Part shown: piece by piece, positions 54,750 to 63,701 of the stretch
How the letters are laid out: the number at the start of each line of letters is the position of its first letter
Position numbering within the stretch: position 1 is the first letter of the stretch
NCBI RefSeq assembly: GCF_900109055.1
Contig: NZ_FOIV01000002.1
Coordinates: forward strand, 62,001-126,000
Reading direction: 5' to 3'
DNA from: Prevotella sp. khp7
Lineage (GTDB): Bacteria; Bacteroidota; Bacteroidia; Bacteroidales; Bacteroidaceae
DNA length: 64,000 nucleotides
Notes under the pieces: model-generated
Seen by the model: the letters and a program-made list of their open reading frames with translations, nothing else
What the model was told of the DNA's origin: nothing
Databases searched by the model: none
Made by a program: the position numbers and the translations under genes

Positions 54750-54774
54750 CATTGCACGCTTCGACAAAAACCAT

Positions 54775-54782
54775 TACCTTTG
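54775..54782 (+). promoter_or_regulatory. -7 box of the 31-residue peptide unit
   Basis: TACCTTTG with ATTG 20 nt upstream (54751-54754) as a near-consensus -33 box. Confidence 0.6.
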
Positions 54783-54848
54783 CATATGTAATCGTGAGAT
54801 TATTTCTTTATTCATTAGGTTAGTAGTTAGATTTTTAAGGTAAAGATT

Positions 54849-54944
54849 ATGTTATTAGATTTTCAAACAACGGTCATGTTGGCGGCGGTTGTTATTGCCT
54901 CCGTGCTAAGCATTATAACATTAATGCACACCAGCGTTCGATAA
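54849..54944 (+). CDS. Putative 31-residue membrane peptide
   Basis: The frame reads MLLDFQTTVMLAAVVIASV and then a short tail, SIITLMHTSVR, ending in TAA. Residues 7-26 form one membrane helix; the end is basic. AAGGTAAAG lies just before the ATG. A consensus -7 box about 67 nt upstream and a strong terminator 30 nt downstream define a transcript of about 220 nt, separate from pckA. I do not recognise a family; small toxins, regulators of membrane proteins and leader-less peptides all look like this. The same unit could instead be a small RNA. Confidence 0.55.
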   Translation: MLLDFQTTVMLAAVVIASVLSIITLMHTSVR

Positions 54945-54973
54945 AAAAGCGAGGGTGAAGCCAATTTCCGTTG

Positions 54974-55014
54974 AAAAAGAGTGTGGGGTGAGGGATCATA
55001 CCACACTCTTTTTT
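54974..55014 (+). terminator. Strong terminator after the small peptide unit
   Basis: AAAAAGAGTGTGG (54974-54986) pairs with CCACACTCTTTTT (55001-55013). Confidence 0.9.
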
Positions 55015-55131
55015 AATGAAAAAATGAAAAAATAAAAGACAGAAAAACAAAACTAACTTAAAATCGGTCAAATTATGGCATATTTTCTTTAATTATAAGG
55101 TGAAAATGACTTATTTTTGAGGAATTGTTGG

Positions 55132-55139
55132 TAAATTTG
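55132..55139 (+). promoter_or_regulatory. -7 box of the envelope-biogenesis operon
   Basis: TAAATTTG, 34 nt before the chosen ATG at 55174; no clear -33 box. Confidence 0.5.
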
Positions 55140-55173
55140 CAGCCAAAATGCAACAAAATTGATATTAGATTCA

Positions 55174-56310
55174 ATGAAACGATATATCCAAATGCTCTGT
55201 TTCCTAACGTTGGGGATGCTTATATGCACTTCATGTCTCAATTCTGACGACGACAACGACAAGGAATATTATAGTGATACAGCCGTCAGCGCCTTCTCTC
55301 TGTCGGTAGTAAACCGTTATATACATACGACTTCATCGTTAGGTACTGACTCTGTATATAAGAAGACCTTGACAAACCCCGTTGTTTTCACTATCGACCA
55401 GTATCAGCACAAGATATACAATACAGACTCGTTGCCATCTGATTGTGATATAAAACATGTTCTAGCCAACATTACTAGCATCAATAGCGGCACGATTGTT
55501 ATTAACTACCTTGCAAATTCAGGAACAGACTCTCTGATGTACTTCAGCAACACCGATTCTATCGACATGACCAAGGCAAAAGAGATTCGTGTCTATGCTC
55601 AGGACGGTAACAACTTCCGCTCTTATCAATTGACAATTAACGTACATCAGGTTGAAAGCAGCAAGATAATTTGGGAGCAGAAATCTCTTACTGATATGCC
55701 TATAGACCCAAAAAAGGCAATCTGGGAACAGCGTATAGCCGCTGTAGGCCTCAAGCAGTTTATCGGTGCAGGCAGAGCAGAAGCATACGCCTACAACATC
55801 AATGGAAAGCTGATGGTCAGCAAAGACAATGGCACAAGTTGGAAAGAAGAAGAAAGCGACAACAACACCTCGCTGTTGCCATTCACCAATTTCGCCTTTA
55901 CTTCATGGCCTTTTGCTGCTAATGACTCTACAGACTACCAGTTGTTGGTTGGCGCAAACGACTTTTACGACAAAGCTTGCGTAGTATGGCGTAAGATTAA
56001 CGAGTTTTCTTTCCGTAGTCAGCCTTCCAAATGGGTATTTCTGCCTGTAGAAAGCAACAATGTATATTATCTGCCCAAAATGGAAAACCTAAACCTTGTA
56101 TATTTCAATGGCAAGGCTCTCGCCATTGGTAACGACGGTAAAATCTACGTAAGTCGCGACCAGGGTCTCACCTGGAAAACAACATACACATACACCCTCC
56201 CCCATGAAATCGGGACCTATAACCTCATTGCCACGACTGATGACAATGGTTATCTCTGGCTTGTTGGTAAAGATACCGGTGAAGTATGGCGAGGCCAAAT
56301 GATAGAATAG
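55174..56310 (+). CDS. DUF6242-type lipoprotein
   Basis: A 378-residue lipoprotein (lipobox ICTSC, Cys21) with an acidic stretch after the Cys. Residues 30-160 look like the DUF6242 N-terminal domain (DTAVSAFSLSVVNRY..., YRSYQLTINVHQVES), and the C-terminal half carries two Asp-box-like turns, VSKDNGTSWKE and VSRDQGLTWKT, as in beta-propeller sialidase-fold proteins. No sialidase catalytic residues are evident. It is first in the run leading to uppS and bamA; the next gene starts 1 nt after its stop. I prefer the ATG at 55174 to the TTG at 55159. Confidence 0.85.
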   Translation: MKRYIQMLCFLTLGMLICTSCLNSDDDNDKEYYSDTAVSAFSLSVVNRYIHTTSSLGTDSVYKKTLTNPVVFTIDQYQHKIYNTDSLPSDCDIKHVLANITSINSGTIVINYLANSGTDSLMYFSNTDSIDMTKAKEIRVYAQDGNNFRSYQLTINVHQVESSKIIWEQKSLTDMPIDPKKAIWEQRIAAVGLKQFIGAGRAEAYAYNINGKLMVSKDNGTSWKEEESDNNTSLLPFTNFAFTSWPFAANDSTDYQLLVGANDFYDKACVVWRKINEFSFRSQPSKWVFLPVESNNVYYLPKMENLNLVYFNGKALAIGNDGKIYVSRDQGLTWKTTYTYTLPHEIGTYNLIATTDDNGYLWLVGKDTGEVWRGQMIE

Positions 56311-56311
56311 A

Positions 56312-56983
56312 GTGAGAAAATTTATAGTAGGTATCTTCATGGTGGCACTCTCAATAGCCACACATGCTCAAGAAGAACCTGAATACAGGATGGAACTGGG
56401 TGCAGGTCTCGGATTGATTACCTACGTAGGGGATTTTAATAGCAGCCTTGCTAAAGGAATGCAGTCTTACGGAACAATTCTCGCAAAGTATCGCTTAAAC
56501 CCTCGAATGGCAGTGGCCATAAATATAGGGACAGGAAAGGTTAAAGGCTCGACTGACGATGTCAACACATGGTATCCTACAGAACACTATGAGTTCAATC
56601 ATCGCATTTCGGAAACAGACTTGCGCTTTGAATACAACTTCTGGGCATATGGGACAGGAGAGGAGTATAGAGGAGCACGCCGGCTAACACCTTTCATCAC
56701 AGTAGGGCTAGGAGCTACCCTCTATGGAGAAGATCAGAATGGTATAACAGCCAACCTGCCTATCGGCGCAGGTATCAAATACAAACTCGGACAACGGCTG
56801 AACTTGACAGCAGAATGGGTAATGCACTTTACACCGAGTGACAAGTTGGACGGCAGAAGCGATGTCTATGGTATCAAGAGCAGCGGATTCTTCAAGAACA
56901 GCGACTGCTATAGTACTCTTCAAGTAGCATTGACTTACGACTTCTTTGCAAAATGTAAAACGTGTAATAACGATAGAGATTAA
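56312..56983 (+). CDS. DUF6089-type outer-membrane beta-barrel protein
   Basis: A 223-residue protein with a signal peptide ending ATHAQ and alternating strands in the pattern of small outer-membrane barrels ([41 protein letters not shown]). It matches the DUF6089 group found next to uppS and bamA in many Bacteroidota. It begins with GTG 1 nt after the upstream stop. The last residues CKTCNNDRD follow the final strand. The exact role is unknown; context suggests envelope assembly. Confidence 0.87.
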   Translation: MRKFIVGIFMVALSIATHAQEEPEYRMELGAGLGLITYVGDFNSSLAKGMQSYGTILAKYRLNPRMAVAINIGTGKVKGSTDDVNTWYPTEHYEFNHRISETDLRFEYNFWAYGTGEEYRGARRLTPFITVGLGATLYGEDQNGITANLPIGAGIKYKLGQRLNLTAEWVMHFTPSDKLDGRSDVYGIKSSGFFKNSDCYSTLQVALTYDFFAKCKTCNNDRD

Positions 56984-56988
56984 GATAT

Positions 56989-57735
56989 ATGAAAGAACTT
57001 TTGGACATGAACCGCATTCCTCAGCACATTGCCATCATTATGGACGGCAATGGCCGCTGGGCCACCGAACGGGGTAAGGATCGTAGTTTCGGCCATCAGG
57101 CCGGTGTCGATGCCGTACGTCGCATCACCTCTGAATGTACCCGCTTAGGCGTGAAGTTCCTCACCCTATATACCTTCTCCACGGAGAATTGGAATCGCCC
57201 AGCCAATGAGGTGGCAGCCCTAATGGGACTGGTGCTTACATCGCTTGAGGATGAGATATTCATGAAAAACAATGTGCGTTTCCGCGTTGTCGGCGACCGT
57301 TCACGCATTCCGGAAGCTGTCAATAAAAAACTGGCCGAAACAGAGACACACACCGCAGGTAATACAGCAATGACAATGGTGGTAGCTTTGAGCTACTCTT
57401 CAAAGTTAGAGCTAACCGCAGTCACCCGCAAGATTGCACAGGAAGTAAAAGATGGGAAATTGAATATCTGCGATATTACCGAAGACACCATCAACGATCG
57501 TCTTTGGACAAACTTCATGCCAGATCCCGAGTTACTCATCCGTACTGGAGGTGAATTACGTATTTCAAATTATCTACTCTGGCAAATTGCCTATTCTGAA
57601 TTGTATTTCTGCGATACATATTGGCCTGACTTCATGGAGGAAGACCTTCATAAGGCCATATATAGTTATCAAAGTCGCCAGCGCCGCTTTGGGAAAACCG
57701 AAGCACAGGTAGAGGCTGAAGAAGAGAAAAAATAA
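56989..57735 (+). CDS. uppS: Isoprenyl (undecaprenyl diphosphate) synthase
   Basis: A 248-residue cis-prenyltransferase with [13 protein letters not shown] (catalytic Asp), the [13 protein letters not shown] segment and [23 protein letters not shown]. It makes undecaprenyl diphosphate, the carrier lipid for peptidoglycan and surface glycans. An ATG at 57007 is another possible start. It is embedded in the bamA operon. Confidence 0.96.
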   Translation: MKELLDMNRIPQHIAIIMDGNGRWATERGKDRSFGHQAGVDAVRRITSECTRLGVKFLTLYTFSTENWNRPANEVAALMGLVLTSLEDEIFMKNNVRFRVVGDRSRIPEAVNKKLAETETHTAGNTAMTMVVALSYSSKLELTAVTRKIAQEVKDGKLNICDITEDTINDRLWTNFMPDPELLIRTGGELRISNYLLWQIAYSELYFCDTYWPDFMEEDLHKAIYSYQSRQRRFGKTEAQVEAEEEKK

Positions 57736-57792
57736 ATAAGATAAAAGTATAATCATAAAGTGACATATAATATTATTAATAAGGTACGGGCA

Positions 57793-60462
57793 ATGATAAA
57801 AGGCGTCTTAGCTCTTTGCATTTTTACCTTTTTACCTTTAAACATCACTGCTCAGGATAAAATTATAAGCCCTGACATCTCATACGCAGGTACACCACGT
57901 ACCTGCGAGATTGCCGGTATAGCTGTTGAAGGTGTTGATGGCTACGAAGACTATGTACTTACAGGCCTTTCCGGTCTGACTATCGGACAGGAAATCGAAG
58001 TGCCTGGCAGTCAGATTACTGAAGCCGTCAAACGCTATTGGCGCAACGGTCTATTCTCGAAAGTCAGTATCACAGCAGACTCTATCGTTGGCTCTAAGAT
58101 TTACCTCTGCATACACTTAGGCATGCGTCCTCGTATCAGTGCTATTAACTATAATGGCATCAAGAAGGCTGAGCGCGAAGACATGGAAGCAAAATTAGGT
58201 ATGGTGAAAGGTATGAGTCTTACTCGTAATATCGTTGACCGTGCCAAGATTCTTGCCAAGAAATATTTCGATGATAAAGGCTATAAGAATGCAGAGATTG
58301 AGATTCTCCAGCGCGAGCAAGAAGGAACTAATCAGGTTGTCCTCGATGTTAATATCGACAAGAAAGACAAAATGCGTGTACACCAGATTATATTCGACGG
58401 TAATGACAAACTTACCGATGGAAGAATCAAGGGTTCACTCTTCGGCAAAGGTGCTTTCGGTAAAATTCACGAAGCCAACAAGTTCAATAACATCTTCAAA
58501 TCGAAGAAATTCACCGACGAGCGTTACAAGGAAGCAAAACAGGCATTGATTGAGAAGTATAATGAACTTGGTTTCCGTGATGCTTCCATCATTGAGGATT
58601 CCGTCTACGGCTTCGACGACAAACATGTCAACGTATATGTAAAAGTGGACGAGGGAGACAAGTACTATGTTCGCAATATTACATGGGTAGGTAACACCGT
58701 TGTTTCCACAGACTACTTGAATGCCGTGCTCGGCATGAAACGAGGCGATGTATACAACCAGAAGCAGATGAATAAACGATTAAAAGAAGACGACGATGCT
58801 GCTGGTAACTACTATTACAACAATGGTTACGTATTCTCGAACATCGAGCCAGTAGAAGTGAATATCGATGGTGACTCTATCGATGTCGAGATGCGCGTCA
58901 TAGAAGGTCCACAGGCTCACTTGAACCATGTACGTATCTATGGTAATGACCGACTTTACGAGGAGGTTGTACGTCGTGAACTCCGCACAAAGCCTGGCGA
59001 TTTATTCAACAAGGAAGCCCTGCAACGTTCTGCCCGTGATATAGCCTCCATGGGATTCTTCGATCCGGAGAAGGTAGCTCCCGATATCAAGCCCAACTAT
59101 GAAGATGGTACCGTAGATGTTAACTGGGCACTTGAGCAGAAAAGTAATGACCAGTTGGAGTTTTCGCTTGGTTGGGGACAGACGGGTATTATCGGTAAGG
59201 TTGGTATCAAGTTTAACAACTTCTCTATCCGCAACCTCTTCGGCAAGAACAAACTCCATCGTGGCATCCTGCCTTATGGCGATGGAGAGCAGCTTGGATT
59301 CAGTTTCCAGACCAATGGTAGCTATTATAGCTCATTGAGTGCTAACTATGGTACTAACTGGTTTGGCGGTAAACGCCCGAACAGTTTGAGCATCGGAGCA
59401 TTCTATTCCAAGCAAAGCGATATTTCCAGCTACTACCGTAATAACGCATTCTACAACAACTATGCTATGTACAATTACGGATATACTGGTTATAACCCCT
59501 ACTATATGAACTACGATTCGATGCTCGACGACGATAAGACCATGACAGTATTCGGTGCATCTCTCGGATGGGGCAAGCGCCTACGTTGGCCTGACGATTT
59601 CTTCCAGTTCTCTGCACAACTTGGCTACACACGCTATATGTTGCGCGACTGGAGCTATTTCTATATCCACAATGGTAATTGTAACAACATCAACTTAGGC
59701 CTCACTTTGTCGCGTACCTCTACCGACAACCAGCTCTTCCCACGTCATGGCTCTGAATTCATGGCGTCGGTGACAGTTACGCCACCTTGGTCGTTGTTCG
59801 ACAAGAAGGACTATGCCAATCTGGCCAAGAACTCAAGCTCGGCAACTTACGAAGACGAGTTGCAGGATGTTTACCGCTGGATTGAGTATCACAAGTGGAA
59901 GTTCAAGAGTCGTACCTTTACTGCTCTTACAGGTGGACAGAAATGCTTTGTGCTGATGACCCGTGTAGAAATGGGACTGCTAGGCAGTTACAACAAGGAC
60001 AAGCGTTCGCCATTCGAGACCTTCTACGTAGGAGGTGATGGTATGAGCGGATATTCATACGGCTACTCAGAGGAAACCATCGGTCTACGTGGTTATGAAA
60101 ACGGTTCACTGTCTTACTCTTCGGCCTATGAGGAGATGATGAATGGACGATCCATCTCGTCATACAACTCTTACGCCTACGACCGCTTCACACTTGAACT
60201 GCGTTATCCGTTCATGTTGGGCAACACTACCATTTACGGACTAGGCTTCCTCGAAGGCGGTAATGCATGGGCCAATGCCAAAAACTTCAACCCCTTCAAG
60301 ATGAAACGATCTGCAGGTATCGGTGTGCGCATCTACCTCCCGATGGTTGGTCTGATGGGTATCGACTGGGCTTATGGTTTCGACAAGGTTTATACCAACC
60401 AGTCAGGAGCACAATCACGCGGCGGCAGCAACTTCCACTTCATTCTCGGACAGGAATTTTAA
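57793..60462 (+). CDS. bamA: Outer-membrane protein assembly factor BamA
   Basis: An 889-residue Omp85 protein: signal peptide ending NITAQ, five POTRA-type domains (about residues 30-430, e.g. TGLSGLTIGQEIEV... and YEEVVRRELRTKPGDLFNKEALQRS), then a barrel whose end includes the conserved GLRGYENGS region, IGVRIYLPMVGLMGIDWAYGFD and the terminal FHFILGQEF. It folds and inserts outer-membrane proteins. I prefer the ATG at 57793, which gives a normal signal peptide, over a GTG at 57760. Confidence 0.95.
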   Translation: MIKGVLALCIFTFLPLNITAQDKIISPDISYAGTPRTCEIAGIAVEGVDGYEDYVLTGLSGLTIGQEIEVPGSQITEAVKRYWRNGLFSKVSITADSIVGSKIYLCIHLGMRPRISAINYNGIKKAEREDMEAKLGMVKGMSLTRNIVDRAKILAKKYFDDKGYKNAEIEILQREQEGTNQVVLDVNIDKKDKMRVHQIIFDGNDKLTDGRIKGSLFGKGAFGKIHEANKFNNIFKSKKFTDERYKEAKQALIEKYNELGFRDASIIEDSVYGFDDKHVNVYVKVDEGDKYYVRNITWVGNTVVSTDYLNAVLGMKRGDVYNQKQMNKRLKEDDDAAGNYYYNNGYVFSNIEPVEVNIDGDSIDVEMRVIEGPQAHLNHVRIYGNDRLYEEVVRRELRTKPGDLFNKEALQRSARDIASMGFFDPEKVAPDIKPNYEDGTVDVNWALEQKSNDQLEFSLGWGQTGIIGKVGIKFNNFSIRNLFGKNKLHRGILPYGDGEQLGFSFQTNGSYYSSLSANYGTNWFGGKRPNSLSIGAFYSKQSDISSYYRNNAFYNNYAMYNYGYTGYNPYYMNYDSMLDDDKTMTVFGASLGWGKRLRWPDDFFQFSAQLGYTRYMLRDWSYFYIHNGNCNNINLGLTLSRTSTDNQLFPRHGSEFMASVTVTPPWSLFDKKDYANLAKNSSSATYEDELQDVYRWIEYHKWKFKSRTFTALTGGQKCFVLMTRVEMGLLGSYNKDKRSPFETFYVGGDGMSGYSYGYSEETIGLRGYENGSLSYSSAYEEMMNGRSISSYNSYAYDRFTLELRYPFMLGNTTIYGLGFLEGGNAWANAKNFNPFKMKRSAGIGVRIYLPMVGLMGIDWAYGFDKVYTNQSGAQSRGGSNFHFILGQEF

Positions 60463-60489
60463 AGTGTAACAATAAAAAGAAAGAAGCTT

Positions 60490-60999
60490 ATGAAGAAATT
60501 GATAATCTGCTTAATCTGTGCCTTTTGCGGTTGCATGTCATCCTCAGCACAGAAGTTTGCCGTGGTGGATATGGAGTATATCCTCAAAAACATCCCCGCC
60601 TACGAACGTGCTAACGAACAGTTAAATCAGGTTTCCAAACAGTGGCAGGCAGAAGTCGATGCCCTGAATACCGAAGCCCAAACTCTCTATAAGAACTATC
60701 AGAACGAGGTTGTCTTCCTTTCTAAAGAACAGAAGAAAGCTAAGCAGGATGCTATCGTTGAGAAAGAGAAGCAGGCTGCAGATTTAAAGAAACAGTATTT
60801 TGGGCCTGAGGGCGAACTCTTCAAGAAGCGCACAGCTTTGATGTCGCCTATTCAGGATGAGGTCTACAATGCCGTCAAGGACATCGCTGACCAGCGTGGC
60901 TATCAGTTGGTACTCGATCGTGCCAGCAATTCTGGCATCATCTTCGGTTCTCCCAAGATTGACATCTCTTCAGACGTTCTTCGAAAACTTGGTTACTAA
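60490..60999 (+). CDS. OmpH/Skp family periplasmic chaperone (first of three)
   Basis: A 169-residue protein with a signal peptide (ending SSSAQ), an N-terminal strand FAVVDMEYILKNIP, a long charged coiled coil (about residues 50-110) and a C-terminal YQLVLDRASNSGIIFGSPKIDISSDVLRKL segment. Skp chaperones hold unfolded outer-membrane proteins and pass them to BamA, encoded just upstream. Confidence 0.92.
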   Translation: MKKLIICLICAFCGCMSSSAQKFAVVDMEYILKNIPAYERANEQLNQVSKQWQAEVDALNTEAQTLYKNYQNEVVFLSKEQKKAKQDAIVEKEKQAADLKKQYFGPEGELFKKRTALMSPIQDEVYNAVKDIADQRGYQLVLDRASNSGIIFGSPKIDISSDVLRKLGY

Positions 61000-61039
61000 C
61001 CTTTACAAGCATATTAATTAAAAACAATAGAAAAAGAAA

Positions 61040-61543
61040 ATGAAGAAATTAATTATTTGCGCTATTTGCGCTATTTGCGGTTTCACAACCGCCAACGCAC
61101 AGAGTAAGTTCGGTCACGTGAATACTCAGGAAATCATCCAAGCTATGCCTGAGTACTCAAAAGCAGAGTCAGAAATCAAAGCCCTCCAGAGTCAATATGA
61201 GGCAGACCTGAAGAGCATGCAGGATGAACTGCAGAAAAAGGGTGAGGCCTTCGACAAGGAGCAAGCCACACTGCCTGATAACATCAAGCAGCGTCGTCAG
61301 CAGGAACTTCAGGATATGTATCAGAAGATTCAGCAGAGTTTCCAGGATAACCAGCAAGCTCTCCAGAAGGCTTCTCAAGAAAAGATGCAGGCTATTCAGG
61401 CTAAGGTACTTGACGCAATCAAGTCTGTAGGTCAAACAAATGGTTATGTCTACATCATGGAAGATAACTCACTGCCCTACATCAGCTCAACCCTCTCTAC
61501 TGATGTTACTGCACAGGTAAAGGCTAAGCTTGGATTGAAGTAA
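61040..61543 (+). CDS. OmpH/Skp family periplasmic chaperone (second of three)
   Basis: A 167-residue paralogue: signal peptide ending NANAQ, FGHVNTQEIIQAMPEYS, a Gln/Lys/Glu-rich coiled coil (about 45-115) and the end YVYIMEDNSLPYISSTLSTDVTAQVKAKLGL. It lies 40 nt after the first copy and 1 nt before the third. Confidence 0.92.
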   Translation: MKKLIICAICAICGFTTANAQSKFGHVNTQEIIQAMPEYSKAESEIKALQSQYEADLKSMQDELQKKGEAFDKEQATLPDNIKQRRQQELQDMYQKIQQSFQDNQQALQKASQEKMQAIQAKVLDAIKSVGQTNGYVYIMEDNSLPYISSTLSTDVTAQVKAKLGLK

Positions 61544-61544
61544 T

Positions 61545-62057
61545 ATGAAGCGATTCGCAAGCATCTTGATATTCGTGTTTGTTCTCCTGAGTACATTCGC
61601 TCAGGAAAACAACACTTTCAGGTTTGGTTTTCTCAGCTATAAGGCAGCTTTGGAGTCGATGCCAGACTATGCCACCATACAGCAGAAGATGAAAGACCTT
61701 CAGGCCCAATATCAGGCTGAAGCCAAACGAGTAGAAGACGAGTTCAACCAAAAATACGAAGATTTTCTTGAAGGTCAGCGCGATTTTCCAAAGACCATTC
61801 TTCAAAAACGTCAAACCGAATTACAGGAACTGATGGCTAAGAACATCGCTTTCAAGGAGAACGGGCGTCAGGAGTTAGCTCAAGCAGAGCAGAATGCAAT
61901 GGCTCCATTGCGAATCAAACTCATCGAAACACTTGGGAAAATCGGTCGCGAGCAAGGTTACGCCTTTATCCTCGACACCGACATCAAGGCACTTCCTTTT
62001 ATCAACCCTGCAATGGGTGAAGATATCAACCAACTGGTACAGAATGCTCTCAAGTAG
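61545..62057 (+). CDS. OmpH/Skp family periplasmic chaperone (third of three)
   Basis: A 170-residue paralogue: signal peptide ending STFAQ, FGFLSYKAALESMPDY, a coiled coil (about 45-115) and the end GYAFILDTDIKALPFINPAMGEDINQLVQNAL. It overlaps murI by 14 nt. Copies two and three are closer in layout to each other than to the first. Confidence 0.92.
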   Translation: MKRFASILIFVFVLLSTFAQENNTFRFGFLSYKAALESMPDYATIQQKMKDLQAQYQAEAKRVEDEFNQKYEDFLEGQRDFPKTILQKRQTELQELMAKNIAFKENGRQELAQAEQNAMAPLRIKLIETLGKIGREQGYAFILDTDIKALPFINPAMGEDINQLVQNALK

Positions 62058-62886
62058 TCCAGGTCCAATCGGTGTCTTCGACAGCGGCTACGGCGGCCTA
62101 ACCATTCTTCATGGCATCCGCCAACTGCTTCCCCAATATGATTATCTTTATTTGGGCGACAACGCCCGTGCCCCCTATGGATCACGTTCGTTCGACGTGG
62201 TCTACGAATTTACCCGTCAAGCAGTATTAAAACTTTTCGAGATGGGGTGTCATCTCGTTATCTTAGGTTGCAATACTGCTTCAGCCAAAGCCCTCCGCAC
62301 CATTCAGCAGAACGATCTTCCAAAGTGGGATTCCAAACGTCGTGTACTTGGTATTATTCGACCTACGGCCGAAGTCATTGGTAATCTCACTAAGAGTCGC
62401 CATATAGGTGTGCTTGCCACCGAGGGGACCATTAAAAGTGAGAGCTACAATCTTGAGATAAATAAGCTCCATCCTGATATTCAGGTAAGTGGTGTAGCCT
62501 GTCCTTTCTGGGTCCCCCTCGTAGAATACAACGAGGCTAATTCCCCTGGCGCTGACTATTTCGTCAAGAAGCGCATTGACCAGATTATGCTGCTCGACCC
62601 GCAAATCGATGCCCTCATCCTCGGCTGCACCCACTACCCATTGCTCATGCCGAAAATTCTAAAATATCTCCCTGAAGGCGTACACATTGTTTCTCAAGGC
62701 GAATACGTGGCCAAGAGCTTGAAACAATACCTTGAACGTCATCCCCAGATAGAACAGCGCTGCTCAAAAAACGGGAAGACCCACTACCTTACAACTGAGA
62801 ATCCTGAGAGATTCAAGGAATCAGCCCAGATATTCCTCCACGAATCTATTAAGGTTGACAACATCACCTTAGGGACCTTTTGCTGA
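62044..62886 (+). CDS. murI: Glutamate racemase
   Basis: A 280-residue racemase with PIGVFDSGYGGLTIL, the first catalytic Cys in LGCNTASAKAL and the second in ILGCTHYPLLMPK. It makes D-glutamate for peptidoglycan. I start it at the ATG at 62044, which sits in the end of the third skp gene; conserved sequence begins ten residues later and an upstream in-frame ATG at 61894 would add non-conserved sequence. Confidence 0.95.
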   Translation: MLSSSPGPIGVFDSGYGGLTILHGIRQLLPQYDYLYLGDNARAPYGSRSFDVVYEFTRQAVLKLFEMGCHLVILGCNTASAKALRTIQQNDLPKWDSKRRVLGIIRPTAEVIGNLTKSRHIGVLATEGTIKSESYNLEINKLHPDIQVSGVACPFWVPLVEYNEANSPGADYFVKKRIDQIMLLDPQIDALILGCTHYPLLMPKILKYLPEGVHIVSQGEYVAKSLKQYLERHPQIEQRCSKNGKTHYLTTENPERFKESAQIFLHESIKVDNITLGTFC

Positions 62887-63084
62887 TGCATTAATTTCGT
62901 CTCCCCCAATATTTACATATCGACAGTTGACAAAAGAATTCTTCACGGATCTACTCCACGGTAAAAGCCCTTCGTCTCGGTCACATAATATCCAGCGAAC
63001 TGCGTTTGTACCGTCCATTAAGGTGTGAAAACGATAATCTCTTTCTGTGCTACCGTCATCTGCACTATTGTAATCATCACACAT
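62869..63084 (-). CDS. Doubtful small open frame
   Basis: A 71-residue frame opposite the end of murI, overlapping it by 18 nt. Its composition (rich in Asp, Arg, Asn, with DGTNAVRW and INIGGDEIN-like words) looks more like a protein or protein remnant than random sequence. No family, promoter or ribosome-binding site is clear. It may be a decayed gene. Confidence 0.25.
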   Translation of the reverse strand: MCDDYNSADDGSTERDYRFHTLMDGTNAVRWILCDRDEGLLPWSRSVKNSFVNCRYVNIGGDEINASAKGP

Positions 63085-63272
63085 AATTTTACTAACAAAT
63101 ATTCTTTCAATAGAAATATATAAATTCCGATTTTCTTCTCACTTTTTCATACCTTTGAAACAAAGGTCCCGAAGTTAGGCTGCACCTCTGAAACAAAAGA
63201 AAAATGGCATTTTTCTTTGTATTTCGCTTGATTTACACTAACTTTGCACCCGTATTATATAATAAGGTGAAA
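62887..63272. other. 386-nt region between murI and aroQ
   Basis: Apart from the doubtful minus-strand frame there is no gene. It holds a palindrome ACCTTTGAAACAAAGGT (63151-63167) overlapping a TACCTTTG -7-like word (63150-63157), and the aroQ promoter. Confidence 0.4.
63216..63246 (+). promoter_or_regulatory. aroQ promoter
   Basis: TTTG (63216-63219), 19 nt, TAACTTTG (63239-63246). It fixes the aroQ start at 63273 rather than an in-frame ATG at 63204 upstream of the promoter. Confidence 0.75.
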
Positions 63273-63701
63273 ATGAAGATTCAGATTATCAATGGGCCGA
63301 ACCTCAACTTACTAGGGCAACGCGAACCTGGCATCTATGGTTCAGAGTCATTCGACAGCTATCTGCCTGAATTACGCAAACAGTTTCCTGATGTACAGAT
63401 AGACTACTATCAGAGTAATATTGAGGGCGAACTTATCAACAAAATGCAGGAGACTGGCTTCTTCGGTGGCTACGATGGTATCGCGCTGAATGCAGGAGCT
63501 TATACCCATACCAGCGTGGCTCTTCATGATTGTATCCGCAGTCTGAAATGTCCCGTTGTTGAGATACACATCTCAAACGTGCACCAGCGCGAAGAGTTCC
63601 GTCATAAGTCGATGATATCGAGTGCATGCAAAGGTGTTATCTGCGGATTCGGTCTCGATTCATACCGCTTGGCTATCGAAGCACTGAAAGTTTCTAAATG
63701 A
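63273..63701 (+). CDS. aroQ: 3-dehydroquinate dehydratase, type II
   Basis: A 142-residue enzyme with the type II signature IINGPNLNLLGQREPGIYG, the NAGAYTHTSVAL loop and VEIHISNVHQREEFRHKS with the catalytic His. It makes 3-dehydroshikimate in aromatic amino-acid synthesis. The next gene begins with an ATGA overlap. Confidence 0.95.
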   Translation: MKIQIINGPNLNLLGQREPGIYGSESFDSYLPELRKQFPDVQIDYYQSNIEGELINKMQETGFFGGYDGIALNAGAYTHTSVALHDCIRSLKCPVVEIHISNVHQREEFRHKSMISSACKGVICGFGLDSYRLAIEALKVSK

